From assembly GCA_003344405.1 (NCBI GenBank), contig NOWV01000340.1:1-44559 (forward strand): DNA of 44,559 nt, in the 5' to 3' direction. The notes beneath the pieces are model-generated. The model made no database searches. It was not told the DNA's origin and worked only from the letters and a program-made list of their open reading frames with translations. Positions 12,164-23,985 of the stretch are shown here, one piece after another; the first letter of the stretch is position 1, and each line of letters opens with the position of its first letter. The position numbers and the translations under genes were made by a program. Source of the stretch: Trichoplax sp. H2. Taxonomy: Eukaryota > Placozoa > Uniplacotomia > Trichoplacea.

Positions 12164-14716
12164 TTTTAAAGAAATCTAATAGTAAATTTACCTGCGGCAC
12201 ATGTATAGGCAACAAAGATATCTTTCTTATATTAAACATTACATTTCGGACTGTGCAGTACAAGGTAGTCGATTAATGTTTTACCATCAGAAACTATAAT
12301 GCTTTTACGTTCATTTTGTAAAAATATGCTGTATTAAATTAAGTTAAGTATTTAGAAAGAAATTTTAGAGAACACTATACTTTTACGATAATCATATAGC
12401 TTGCCCATTATTGGTCTTAATCGTTATTTTCGTACTCTTATTCGGTACCGACGCCAAACTTAATATAAATGTCTGTCAAATATTCCCTTCATCTACTTAA
12501 CGGTAACTTCAAGTTTTTTCAGCATCATAGTTGTTAAATATTTAATATTTAGAAGTAAAATAGATATATAAGTATGTTTTCTATTAATTGAAAAAATAAG
12601 TATCGCTGTATGGGCAAGCATATTTTTCAGCAAAGAAAAACTTATTTACTTAAAGTCCGGTTTTAGAATTAGGACATTATATTCGAAATCGTTTTAAACA
12701 TTGTCAGATATATAGTTAAATCAAATTATCTGGATTTAAAGCTCAAATTAAGCTTTATTACAATAAAACCTACCGTAACTATATTTAAAACAAACTATTA
12801 ACTAGAAGCACTCCCGATCTACTCGTTGCATACGCTAATAAATCCCTAGCGCATGACCTATTTAGTAATGGTAGTAACATTATCACGCTTCCACGCTCTA
12901 AGAACGGGCATTAAATTACCATATTTTACCGGGGCACGAGCAACTAATCGCATTAAGCTACGCAAGTATTATAGCCTACCGTAGTGCATATTAGTAATTC
13001 CATACTTGATTAAGAATTTAACACCAGTACCAAACTCACGGGACTACAGCGCGATCTGCTCATCAGTACTACGTAATAATATCTAAAGGATGTTATGGGT
13101 GATACAATCATTTGGAAGGATGGAAGGTTAAAATTCGATAAAAAATTTAGAATTACCCGTGTAGAATGCTTTTAATAATTTTCTATTATTGTATATTTAA
13201 GATCAGCAGCGCTATAAGCGATAAGATGCATACGTTCATGATGATTCGTAAGCCCGTTCTGGTTTAGCAAAATTGTTGTAAATAGCGTATGGTATTCTTT
13301 ATTGACATTTTTTTGTATATCGTAAGAATAGCCTATCTCAATATACGATTTATTGTAACTATACTAAAGACTAGAATTAATGATTAATTTGATGGTATAG
13401 AATTCAACGTTGTCTATGATGAAATGTTTTTAGGCTAGACAATGAGAAAATTGGCTAATATCAATATCCAAGATGGCTACTTCAAAAATTCTTATTTGGA
13501 GAATTTAAGTAATTTTATTCAAGGCCGAAATCGATCAGCAAGTATAAAGTACTAATCGTTTTTGAAAAAATATTTAAAAGTTTCAGTCAGTAGGATTATA
13601 ATACATTATCATTACAATCTGAAGGTAAGAGATTGGCTTGATCTAATGGAGTCTTATTATTGTATTAGTTATGCAAGAAATAATGTGCTCTGATCGTAAA
13701 TGGAAAATATACGTAGTTACCAAGAGAATAGTACAATATCTTGACTGCCATGATCACTACAGTAATTAAAAAAATAGTTCATAAATAGGCTATTATACTG
13801 TTAATAAATAGCGCAAATGTGTTAATATTCCCACAGGCTGTTCTGAGTATCAAAAAATTAAAAACTTGATATAGTACTTATTGTACTAACGATGATTTCT
13901 TCAAAACAACAATATATACTGTAAAATAATTAACTTGCCATTCTGATCTGCTTTCATACAGATAATTCATATGATTAACACATTGGCTACTAAAAAGAAG
14001 GGAATAATTGTATACCTAGTTATCACTTTAAAACGCGTAATGGATCAATTATTTATACCCGCACCAGATGATAAAAATTTTTCGAATGAAATTAGGTGTA
14101 CGTACTTGCATTAAATACTAAAGTTACTATCCATTGTCTATATTTAGTAAGATTATCCATATTTCAATATTTCAATAATTATACTGATGACCATTTCAGG
14201 TATGTAAGAAAATCAAACATCCTTAGAATTGAATTTTTTGATATGAACTCTTATCTTAAAAGGTGAGAGAATTTATTGCCAACATACTATTATATATTAT
14301 ACAAGCCTCTACAGATTCAATGTTTGTTTTAACATTTGTAGAAATGAGTTGAAGGCGATTAAGTAAATGATTGATAATGGATAGTTTATGTAGAAAGAAT
14401 TTTGATTATAATTAAATTCCTTATATAATAATAACATCACGAGCTACTCATAATAAGATTCTATATATATAAAAGTAAAATTTTTATTTAGTATTTAGTC
14501 TAAAACTGAAATTAGGTCTTGAATTTTGATCGAGGAAATTACTACATTTAGGTCAGTTTTCAATTCTTTGATAGAATACTAGCTTCAAGAAGGAAAAGCG
14601 ATAGCGAACTTTACTGACCCTTGAAATAATTTTTGAAATCTGGTTAATCAAATAACGGATGTTCATCTGTGAAATCTTCAAAGTCTGATCTTTTAATAGT
14701 AAACGCATTATGTATT

Positions 14717-15116
14717 TGTTACGGAGCAAAGCACCGTACTTGCTAATTAAATAGATTTTGTTAGTGTTTAGCTAATTGATCATATTGGCAATTGATAATT
14801 GAAATAAAGAATATTAATAATGTCTATAAATCATGTAAATCTTATATTGTCAAGTTACTATGCGAGTACTACAAATTTAGCGGAAGGGTATAAAAGGACG
14901 AGCGAATGCTTAGTTCCTGAGTTCTTTATTAGATCGTGTACGAGAAGGTACTCGGCTACTCTATTAATAAAACTATGCTAATCTTTTAGAACAATCTTAT
15001 CCTGTGTGACCGTAAGTAGTATAGAACTACCACACAGTAGATCTGCAGGTGTAGTGAAGCAAGGCATAAGTAATGTCTTAGTTTAGTATAGTAGTTCGCA
15101 ACATAAGTTTGTGACG
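14717..15116 (+). mobile_element. Solo LTR (LTR-c) with perfect 5-bp target duplication
   Basis: A 400-bp element flanked by GTATT on both sides (14712-14716 and 15117-15121). It starts TGTTACGGAGCAAAGCACCG, carrying the same terminal inverted repeat (ACGG/CCGT) as the other copies. It ends TTTGTGACG, where CA has probably mutated to CG. Inside are TATAAAAG at 14889-14896 and AATAAA at 14966-14971, in the right order and spacing for a retrotransposon promoter and poly(A) signal on the plus strand. It lies about 120 bp beyond the stop of GPCR-2, in the opposite direction. Confidence 0.85.
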
Positions 15117-15170
15117 GTATTCCAATTGAGCTTTTCAAGCCATGTTACCTACTCATGAAATACTTCAATT

Positions 15171-15176
15171 TTTATT
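15171..15176 (-). promoter_or_regulatory. Likely poly(A) signal of GPCR-2
   Basis: AATAAA on the minus strand, 62 bases beyond the stop codon, is a normal position for a short 3' UTR. Confidence 0.4.
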
Positions 15177-15237
15177 GTTTGATTTCTTAATATATGAAGA
15201 TTTAATGTTAGCAGACGATGCACGTAATAGGGTTTTT

Positions 15238-16246
15238 CTATCTTGGTGTAGCAGACGTCCATGGTTGAATACGGTTAGAATGTAAAAGCCGGCAAAATCG
15301 CTTGCGTATATAACTATTTGTCGTTGCATAGATAACTGGGTTAATAGCAGAATTACTGAAAATTAATATTACAGATATAATGTTCGCAAAAGTTGGACGA
15401 TAAACTGGTACTACATCGCGATTGATATAAGCAACACTTCGAATACCAATAATGACATAGGGCAACCAACAGACTAAGTTTGTTCCAATAATCATTGAAG
15501 TTATGCGAATTGACTTTTTTAAGTTGCCACGGGCCAAATCTTGTGCTGATTTTTGATAAGCAATCATAAAAAATAATGATATAACATATAATAATAATAG
15601 ATATAGTAATGGCTATAAATGCCATCATGATCCAATAGATGATATAATTTTCATGATAATTATGAAATGAAATAGCACAAACAACTAGAAGAAAATATCT
15701 GCCTAAGCCATATTGCTCTAAACCAAGTAACGGTATCACTGCTAATATACAGGGAATAAACCATATACCAATTGTGGTTGCGGCACTTTTATTTACGCTA
15801 ACGGATGACTGATAACCAAACGGATTAATAACTGCATTGCAACGATCAATGCTAACTGCAGATGTTGCTATCAGGGAAGCCATATAGAGAAAAACTAGAA
15901 TGAAGCCTTGAATCTGGCAAAAAGCAAATCCAGGATCACCAATAATAGCTGTTATCATACCAAGTGGTAATCCTATTAAACCGTTAAGGAAATCGACGAA
16001 AGATAAGTTTAAAATGAGTAAATTGTTCATATTATGCAATGCTGGCGATTTGTAAATGACAACTAAATTAAATAAATTACAAGTTATAGCTATTAGACTA
16101 ATGAAAACTGAAAATATGATTAAGATGATAAATTTTGCATCGCTATGCCTAAAGCCAGGCCTTTCTGTCCGGGTAGTTATGTTGCCATCATATTCAGTTG
16201 GATACCAATTCCAACTGATTGTAATAGATGATAAGATTGTTGTCAT
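15238..16246 (-). CDS. Rhodopsin-class GPCR (GPCR-2), broken by a one-base frameshift
   Basis: This paralogue of GPCR-1, -3 and -4 starts at the ATG at 16246. It is open through residue 226 at the end of TM5 and then leaves frame. The correct continuation, from loop 3 to the C-terminus, is in the neighbouring frame at 15238-15567. The shift falls in six A at 15568-15573; the span is 1009 bases, and one base fewer would give 335 residues, the family length. Landmarks are N57 in TM1, D85, C110-QIQ-GF, D134-R135-C136, W162 and C190. In the second frame are CWLPY, NPVIY and a Cys in helix 8. Phe lies at the retinal lysine position. NIT near residue 22 is a glycosylation site. As written the protein loses TM6 and TM7. 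No other damage is visible, so a homopolymer sequencing error is as likely as a young pseudogene. Confidence 0.9.
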
Positions 16247-17588
16247 CGCGGCGAAAATAGTGTTAAAGCTACGATTATTTTAACGCCAATGCTGCCACCA
16301 ATTTTAGGATATACGTTTTTCTCTTAATGATAATGGACAGTTTTGCGATTCTGATTTTTATTTTAAGCAAGCCGTATCATGATTTAGTATTGCATATTAA
16401 TCCCAAATGTAAATTAATCGTTTAGGCTAAAAATGATTTGTAGTAAATTGAAATAAAGATGAAATCATTTTCAATAAGATTGAAGGTTAATGTAACGCCT
16501 GGTTTTTGATATCCAAGTCAACTCTTAGAAATGCAATAAATATGTAATCGCTCAAGTAAAAATAAATGCAAAACAATGAAGTTCAGTTTTCCTTCTCTTA
16601 AACAAGTAGAAATCTTCAAATTTTTTCGAAATTATGAGAATTATTAATTGATTTTGAATTTTAAGATATTTATATTGTATACTCGACAGGAAATTAGCTA
16701 CTAACTTAATAATTTAGCTTTCATTCATTATAAATGGATTATTAAAGACAATAGCATATTTAAGCAGCTGTGAAAGATTTTAATTATCATTGAAAATTAA
16801 GTATTTTAAGAAAAGATAATATTATGTTCCTGTTATTAGCATAATAGTGCAACGCTAGGTTTAGTATTTGAAGAAAGGAGTTCATTTAAAATATGTTGAC
16901 TGATAAACAATATCTATTCATGATATCTAAATTATTCATAATAGTTTTTGTTAATGTTGAAGATAATAAAAATATCATGTTAATAGCACTACTGATTATT
17001 TCAATGAGTCATTTTATAGATGGAAGGGATAATAATATAATTTACTTGCTTTGGCAATACTGTTAGGCCCAGACTATGTATAAATAATGTTATTGTTTTA
17101 ATGAGTATTCCGTAATTGCATATGCTGTTCTTCATATCATAAGGTAGTTAACTTAATTAAAATGAAAATTTAGCGTTAAAAAGTTCTAGCTTGGTATTAC
17201 TTAGAGTAACCTCAATGTCTCAAATATGTAAACTAGCTTTTAATTAAGCTTCTTGATGAAGATATTGGTTCAAGTTAAAAAATCTGATTAATGTCAATTT
17301 CTGTTCAACAATTTTAAAGAAACCACTACATTTTAATATAATTCCAGAACTTGAGATTATTGTTAGCAAGCCTGACCGCGTATCCAACAACGGTGTAGCG
17401 ATTCAATTCAATTTGAGGATGTGTTCTATTGGTGTCGGAAATAATAATAAAAATATTTATTATATATAATTCTTACATTCCGTCGAGTTTGAAGAGCTTA
17501 TTCACAGCTAAAATGTCTACTTGATGTTATCAAAAATAGAAAGTACAATATTAGTGTTTGACATAAACAGATCATAAATAATTAATAG

Positions 17589-17671
17589 ATACTAGTACAA
17601 ATTCAAGTCGCTTTGCTGACGGTTTACGATAATGTACTTATTTGTTAATAATTAACAGATAGTATTACCAT
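17589..17671 (-). repeat. Dispersed repeat, arm 2 (inverted copy of 12090-12163)
   Basis: Its reverse complement matches 12090-12163 with one insertion of about 9 bases. A TATA-like motif (ATATAAAT on the minus strand) follows at about 17683. An LTR-like terminus follows at 17874-17901, so this may be the inner part of a related minus-sense LTR. Confidence 0.7.
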
Positions 17672-17873
17672 TCGACATTATTTATATCCCGGTAATAGTC
17701 AGGCACTATTATATTCACAGCTATGCTTGTAGAATATTACTTTTCAATAATGCATTCACGGATGAAGTGCTATATTAAGATTAGTTAATAGTCCAAAGCA
17801 CATTATGATAACTAATGTACGGTGATGGACATACCAAGTTAAGATTAGCAGGTACTATAAGATATCTACATTG

Positions 17874-17901
17874 CGGTATAATGTCCATAGTACCGTGGTC
17901 A
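17874..17901 (-). repeat. LTR-like terminus with CGGTA/TACCG hairpin
   Basis: It reads CGGTA, 12 bases, TACCGTGGTCA, which resembles the right ends of the LTR copies at 11660 and 19924 (TACCGYGACA). The matching left end was not found, so this is a candidate only. Confidence 0.35.
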
Positions 17902-19136
17902 ATTCTATACAAATCATTATAATGTGTCTAAGAATCGCTTGAGTATGCAAGCAAAGCTTGTTCTGTCGATAGCAACCGTTTTAAGAAAATGTAACAATCA
18001 AAATGTTTGTGCAGAAAACTCTATAAAGATTCTATGTTTATTCAATTTTCATCAGAATATTACATGAAATCAAAATTGAAAGGCCCAGTAGCTACCCTTA
18101 GCAATATAACGAATACTATTTTAATAATCAGTACTCTGCAGAAATTACTACCTTAGAGCTATTCATTTTACATGAAGAAATCTTGAGGTAAAAAGTACTG
18201 TAAGAATCTTATACTGACCTATTGAAATCAACCCATAATCATAGTCATCTAACAGTAGTATAAATACTCCCGCGCTGCTCGTTTCAAGGGACTGTAGGTG
18301 GGATTACATTGATAGAGTAGAAGTTTGATTAGAAAGCGTTGCCTGAAACATTATATTTCGTGTCGATAATATCATAGCGGCAAATAAAAATGAATAAGTT
18401 ATAAGTGATAAATATAAAAGAGCCTTAAGCCTATTCCTTTATTAATTCATATGTGTACACTCAAGGACAATATACATCCTCTATCTTGGTATTATAATCA
18501 CTTAAAGGATAGATGCCTTCCAATGCCTTTTTATATTCCATTTAGATAGATTATTTGCATACCCTTCTAGTTTATTTTATTGTTAGGATAGCCTTCTATT
18601 AGTTTTATCTTTTCGATTGCAAATATTCAATTAACTCTAGAGAATATTTTTTATCGGGTATATTTTATCTAATACTTACTACGATTGAAAATTTATGATT
18701 TACTTGCTACATGTCATGATTCCCGAGTCAGTTCAGAAGTTAGACGAAACAATTAAAATTTCTTAGTCCAGTAGTCTTATGACGGAACAGTAAAGATAAT
18801 GGTCAATATACTATACGTTATTCATCGCCGTAAATTCTTTTCTTTCGTATGCTATAAATACATTGTCTCTAATTTACAGTTACTTTTAACTCTTGCACTG
18901 TATACAGACCTTGCTGTCATTTTGTCCACCAGTTTATTTTATTGATTATAATTTAATATATACGTATATCTTTGTTGGCGCACAATATGCTTTTAAAGTT
19001 ATTTAGATTATTTAATATGGAAGTCATTGATTTCATGGTATTTATGATTAAATTTTGAGTCTATAGTAAGAGTATGCATTGATTAGATCACTCCTAAGAG
19101 ATCATAGGTTATCGAAAATGACTGATTCTAGGTATA

Positions 19137-19304
19137 GAAAAATTGATATCTTTTATTTCATTTTGGATTAAATTTCATTGAGCCTTTGTCGCTACCTGCA
19201 GCATGGCTTCGATTTTTATTGTTTGTCTTCATTCGTAGTTATAAACTGTCGATAGTCTCTTAGTTTCAATTTTTTCATTGATACTTACTTCACTTGCATA
19301 TAAC
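19137..19304 (+). repeat. Direct repeat flanking gap 2, copy 1 (filled allele, left flank)
   Basis: Identical to 19963-20130 apart from one substitution seen. Its last five bases, ATAAC (19300-19304), are the left target duplication of the LTR at 19305. Confidence 0.9.
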
Positions 19305-19924
19305 TGTCACAACCACGTTTTTGTGACACAGGATCTCTACTTATCGTGTAAAACTTAGCTAAGTACGGTACAATCCCGACACTGAACAAGTGCTACTGGA
19401 ACTACGCTTCCTATTAGAACACTAATTCCTCGGGTGTGGGACTACACTTCTTTGACCGTCACTAGGTTACTCGATTACACAAGTAGTTGAGCGCAGGCTT
19501 TTGAACAGATAACTATCACTACAGTTTATTCCTTTCTATGCCTTTCTCCTCGTCCACATGGCATCATAGTTAGCCTTTATATACTTTCTAAGATATTTAC
19601 TATTTACATTAATCTCACGTAGGAGATCTCACAACCATAACCTCCTATCCAGTAATAATCTTACAACACGACTACAAATCGTGTCAGCATAAACAACTCT
19701 CTAACACAAAGGTTGCACATCATCAAGATTTATATTTATCTAGTCTATCCTCCTATTCGAATACATACAAAATAACTAAGGACAGTTGATCATCAAAACA
19801 CCTTACTAACAAACATCATAACACATCAATTTCCATCAATAACAAACACCATAACACTTCAATTTCTATCTATAACAAACACCATAACACTTCTAACTCA
19901 TCACGGCAAAAAGGTACCGTGACA
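19305..19924 (-). mobile_element. Polymorphic solo LTR (LTR-a), sense strand minus
   Basis: A 620-bp element from TGTCACAACC to CCGTGACA, flanked by ATAAC on both sides (19300-19304 and 19925-19929). Each end has an inverted repeat: TGTCAC...GTGACA at the left and CACGG...CCGTG at the right. On the minus strand a TATATAAAGG box (19574-19583) is followed about 50 bases later by AATAAA (19530-19525), the layout of an LTR promoter and poly(A) site. The sequence after the gap (19963-20143) is the same locus without the element, so the insertion is allelic. There is no coding sequence. TG...CA ends with a 5-bp duplication are typical of Ty3/gypsy-type and related LTR retrotransposons; the exact superfamily cannot be told without internal domains. 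Confidence 0.93.
19808..19896 (+). repeat. 33-bp tandem repeat inside LTR-a, about 2.7 copies
   Basis: Units start at 19808, 19841 and 19874, each opening AACAAACAYCATAACAC. It lies in the U3 part of the LTR, where short tandem repeats often act as enhancers; that role is an inference. Confidence 0.9.
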
Positions 19925-19942
19925 ATAACGTAAATTAGCTTC

Positions 19943-19962
19943 NNNNNNNNNNNNNNNNNNNN
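19943..19962. other. Scaffold gap (20 N)
   Basis: Twenty N between the filled and the empty allele of the LTR-a insertion. It probably does not represent missing unique sequence. Confidence 0.95.
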
Positions 19963-20143
19963 GAAAAATTGATATCTTTTATTTCATTTTGGATTAAATT
20001 TCATTGAGCCTTTGTCGCTACCTGCAGCATGGCTTCGATTTTTATTGTTTGTCTTCATTCGTAGTTATAAACTGTCGATAGTCTCTTAGTTTCAATTTTT
20101 TCATTGATACTTGCTTCACTTGCATATAACGTAAATTAGCTTC
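19963..20143 (+). repeat. Empty-site allele of the LTR-a insertion
   Basis: Positions 19963-20130 repeat the left flank 19137-19304. Positions 20131-20143 (GTAAATTAGCTTC) repeat the right flank 19930-19942. A single ATAAC joins them, which is what an unoccupied target site should look like. Confidence 0.92.
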
Positions 20144-23100
20144 TAGTTTGAAATAAAACTGAGGATTCATGGTTTATCTTTATGAAGTGCGTAATCATCA
20201 TCTTGTTTCGATTATGGCAAGTCGCTGCATAGTGTAGTAAATGAGACCTAATACTATACTAGCTCTAGTCTTTCTGATTCATTTCATGCTAACCTTAAGT
20301 TGCTGAGAAAGTGCGATTTAAATTGTCAAATATAAGTAGCGATTTCTGTTAACAACGAGAACGTCTTACAAGCTGATTCTACAATGGAACATATTGGGAT
20401 AAATTTTTACTTGAGATATTTCTCAATTTCTAGGCCATAGCTGAACATATAGTATACTGGACGTTTAAATAGCTAAATAATAGTCGGTAGTTATGGTAAT
20501 TTCCATCGAAATACCATCGACTATTTCATATTTCTTCCAAATACAGAGTATAGTTGGATTCGTGTATTAGTATCTTACGCTATTCCTGTTGCGATAATTT
20601 TTCGATGTAATTCGGCGCCACCTTTAGCGAATATCTATATTACATTTATTCAAATTTACCTTTAAATACCGTACATTATTTTAAAGATGTTTATTAAATG
20701 ATGGATTGAAATGTAGACAAGTGGTATTCTCGTTTGTATGCAAAATAGTCGTTACTCTTTCATTAACGAAATCAAGCCTTCCTATCAATACTCATTATTA
20801 CATTCTTAGATATTGTCTCTAGAAATTCGTTCAGGAATTTATATGCAAGTAGAAATTAGATTGTCTAGGGCTTGCATTTCGAAACTGGTAGCGTCCACGG
20901 CAGCATAACTCATTTCTACGACGATAAAAGTGTGAGGAGTCTAAAATACCAGCCCAAGTAGCGAAATAATGACCGCAGAATAAGTTATTTTAAGTACAAT
21001 CCTTTCTTTTACTCAAATAAAATCTAATATTATGATTTATCATAGAAATTAAGGGCGAGAATAAGAGGAATGCAAAATTATTATCTTTCTCCCTGTTTCA
21101 TTTTAGTGGTGGTATTGTCATGCTATGTATTAAACTGCAATTTTGCACGCCTTCATGATAAATGGGCCACAAAATAATGCACGCACACTGCACAACTTAT
21201 AGGAAATTTATAAAATCAGACATGCCATATTGTATGCTTAGTTACCGTCTTCAATATTCGAAGCGATTATCTGGTTTTTATATAAGTAATATATTAGATC
21301 CATAAAAAGCTCTAAATTCGAATAAAATAAAATATTCGATCGCGAAGGTTAATTAACTTTACGATGTATTCAATTATGTGATAGTATTCGGCACTTTCTC
21401 AAAGATCAGTGCTCTAGCCTATAATACATTCCAGATTTCAGTCTATATAGGAATATGTTAGGTCGACTGAACTTTTGTTTTTGACTTGTGGCTGCGAATA
21501 TTGCTCGTAAGTAAGTGATTTTGTAGCTTTCACGAGTAAATTACGTTTGCCGTATTAGTTAAAATAATGTAAAGTAGCCCGACGTTTTGAACTTTGTCTG
21601 TGTGATTGCAATCACGAAGGGCAGTTCAAGACCCAAGCTGTAGTAGTAGTTGACAATAGCAACATAAAAGAGTGGAGTACTTTACTTTATCCTTTGTCAG
21701 GAGAGTAGTCCATGACATCAAGCTGTCGTCGTTATGCAATGTCTGCTTCGATGCATTTTACTGATCGACCTCTTATGCTTATCATACAAGTCTCATGATG
21801 ATTATCTATAGGATATACGGGTATAGGTATGATATGCATACAACCCTACGCAGGGTTGATAGGGATTTAATCTGAAACTCTGATGCTTATCATCATATGG
21901 AAGTATAAAATTAGTTTAGCAAAATTTATTATATTAATTTAAAATAGTATTTTTAATAGTAAATATAGCTAAACGTTAGCAATAATAATTGCACGAAATA
22001 TTCCTACTTCGCCATACAATTTTTCTACAGACTCGGGCTAGGTTATTACTACGTTTGCCGATAACATCTCTTATAATAGAATAATTTTAGATATTTCAGG
22101 TAGAAAATAATTCGAATAACAGTATCTGATAAATTACATATTGTAAGCAATGAAACTTATTTTTCATTCTTCTAAGCTTCTAAATTTCTTCTGCTTAAAC
22201 AGAATATATTCATTAGTATCGAAGGTTATTAAAGTAGAACAATACCGACAGTGTTCATTTTCCATTGTAACGATATTTAGACTACAGGAATCTTTTGACT
22301 TATCTTACAGTATTTAGAAATTCCTGTGATAGATACCCTTTGAATGGCCATATGAGTATAGTGCATGGATATTCATAGGTTCCTTGCATTAAAAATTATA
22401 TAGAGGATTATTATTAAGTACAAATTTCGTAATTATTTTGATGTGCTTCGCGAGAAGGTGTAATTCTAAAATATTGTAATTTCAGCTCATTATAATGGCA
22501 ACGTTTGTTGAAAGTATGATAGTAATTTGGAGTAAAGAAATATGTGACATAGAATATCTTAACGCCGAATAAGAATAATGTAAGAAATATTTGATAGGGT
22601 TTGGTATAATTTGTATGGAACTGGTGTTGTAGAGTCTTATTTCGATTATTCAGTTTATCTGAGCTATTGCAAGTGTTTTTACAAGGAAGAGAATAGTGAA
22701 TTCTTCTATTTATCTTTTCTATATTATTTTCACTTATCTTAAAATAACCCAAAATAAAATAAGGATACGTATAGGCATGAAGTAGCTATAATCACAAAGC
22801 AAAGACCAGACTCTATCCTTTTGCCTAGTTGATTTATTATTAATTAAGCTATCTATGTCAAATTTTTAGATTAATTTTGATACCGATCCAATTTCACAAG
22901 ACCTGATAGCTGGGTAAAGTGTGTTTGACTGCAGTATAGATCAGTGTTATGAAATAGCTTTTTAACAAGATAACTTAATTTGTGATCGATAAGTCAAGTC
23001 CATAAATCACGCATTAGGGAAAATATCTGTTATATTAGGAATGTTAGCTCGATAGATATGGCTTAAGTACATCACAGTTTTTGATAAAAATAAACATTTT

Positions 23101-23426
23101 AAATCTCTCTTTATTGTACAGCAAGCCATGCAGCAATCAAAATACAGTTTCATAATGATTTATGAGTCTTGGCGAGTGTTACTAGCTTTTAAGTCTTCCA
23201 ACAAATTAGATGCAAATCATTACATGTCACTGCATAATGAAGACAACAGCATTCACAAAGTTATATATCTATTAACTAATGTAAGATTATCAGATTACAG
23301 TACTCATGTGTCCATACGTCGAATATTCTCGAGTTAGTCCACAATCTACCATAAGCTAGTTACAATCATGGGATTTCAAACTGCTAGAAGATTATTCTTA
23401 TTTTCACGATAAAACTGCTAATTTTT
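20144..23426. other. Intergenic DNA, nothing recognised
   Basis: No supported gene. A 112-codon minus frame at 22414-22752 opens at TTG, has no recognisable domain and is near the longest length expected by chance. A 14-bp palindrome, GTGATTGCAATCAC, lies at 21602-21615. Confidence 0.45.
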
Positions 23427-23985
23427 TGCTTTAATTCAAACTCTGCGACAAGGAAAAGTATAGTAAAAGTCTATTAGTAGCTACTAACTTAAACGCCCTT
23501 TTACTAAACGTTAAAAACATACAGCGAAGTACCGTAAAGATAGAACTTTTATTAGCATAGACTCGTCTACTACTTTTCACCTCACAACTCCAATGAAATG
23601 TTCACCTTTATATAGGAACTGTATAATCTGTAGGCAACAATAGTATTATTATTTATACCTTACTTTGAGAGATATCTCGAACTAAGACGTTCCTTACATA
23701 GCTTTTCTATCAGTAAACATTTTTAATCTCTTCCTCATACTTAATCTCAATCTAAGCATGTACTCGAATGTTATCTGATTCAACCACCAAAGCTAGAACT
23801 TAAATTGCCTGACTACTATCTACACATAATAACAATCAATATCAAATATGCAATAAACTATCACAAACAACATCCATGTAAGAGCATGACTTATCTTGCC
23901 TAGTACTACAAATACAGATATTTTTTATATTAGCTACTACTGTACTTATTAAGCTATGCTAACGGTGAGGTAACACCGTATTATT
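23427..23985 (-). mobile_element. Degenerate solo LTR (LTR-d), sense strand minus
   Basis: Near its left end, GCGACAAGGAAAAGTATAG matches the subterminal part of LTR-b (GTGACAAGGATAACGTAAAA). The right end, ACGGTGAGGTAACACCGT, is again an inverted repeat. TATATAAAGG on the minus strand at about 23606-23615 matches the LTR-a TATA box. The plus strand is C-rich and G-poor, as in LTR-a. The termini are mutated and no clear target duplication remains, so the edges are approximate. Confidence 0.55.

Larger units (their letters stand above)
11661..14716. other. Intergenic DNA between two solo LTRs
   Basis: No gene recognised. It holds an ATT/AAT palindrome (11961-12017) and one arm of a dispersed inverted repeat (12090-12163). 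A stretch at about 12810-13080 is visibly richer in G+C than its surroundings, and I could not assign it. Confidence 0.45.
16247..19136. other. Intergenic DNA, 5' side of GPCR-2
   Basis: No supported gene. It contains arm 2 of the dispersed inverted repeat (17589-17671) and an LTR-like terminus (17874-17901). No promoter element can be assigned to GPCR-2 with confidence. Confidence 0.45.

Noticed and set aside
19808-19896. 33-bp repeats as a CRISPR array
   Set aside because: The units are contiguous with no spacers, lie inside an LTR, and the genome is animal.
22414-22752. 112-codon minus frame as a gene
   Set aside because: It opens at TTG, has no domain or membrane pattern I recognise, and frames of about 100 codons are expected a few times by chance here.
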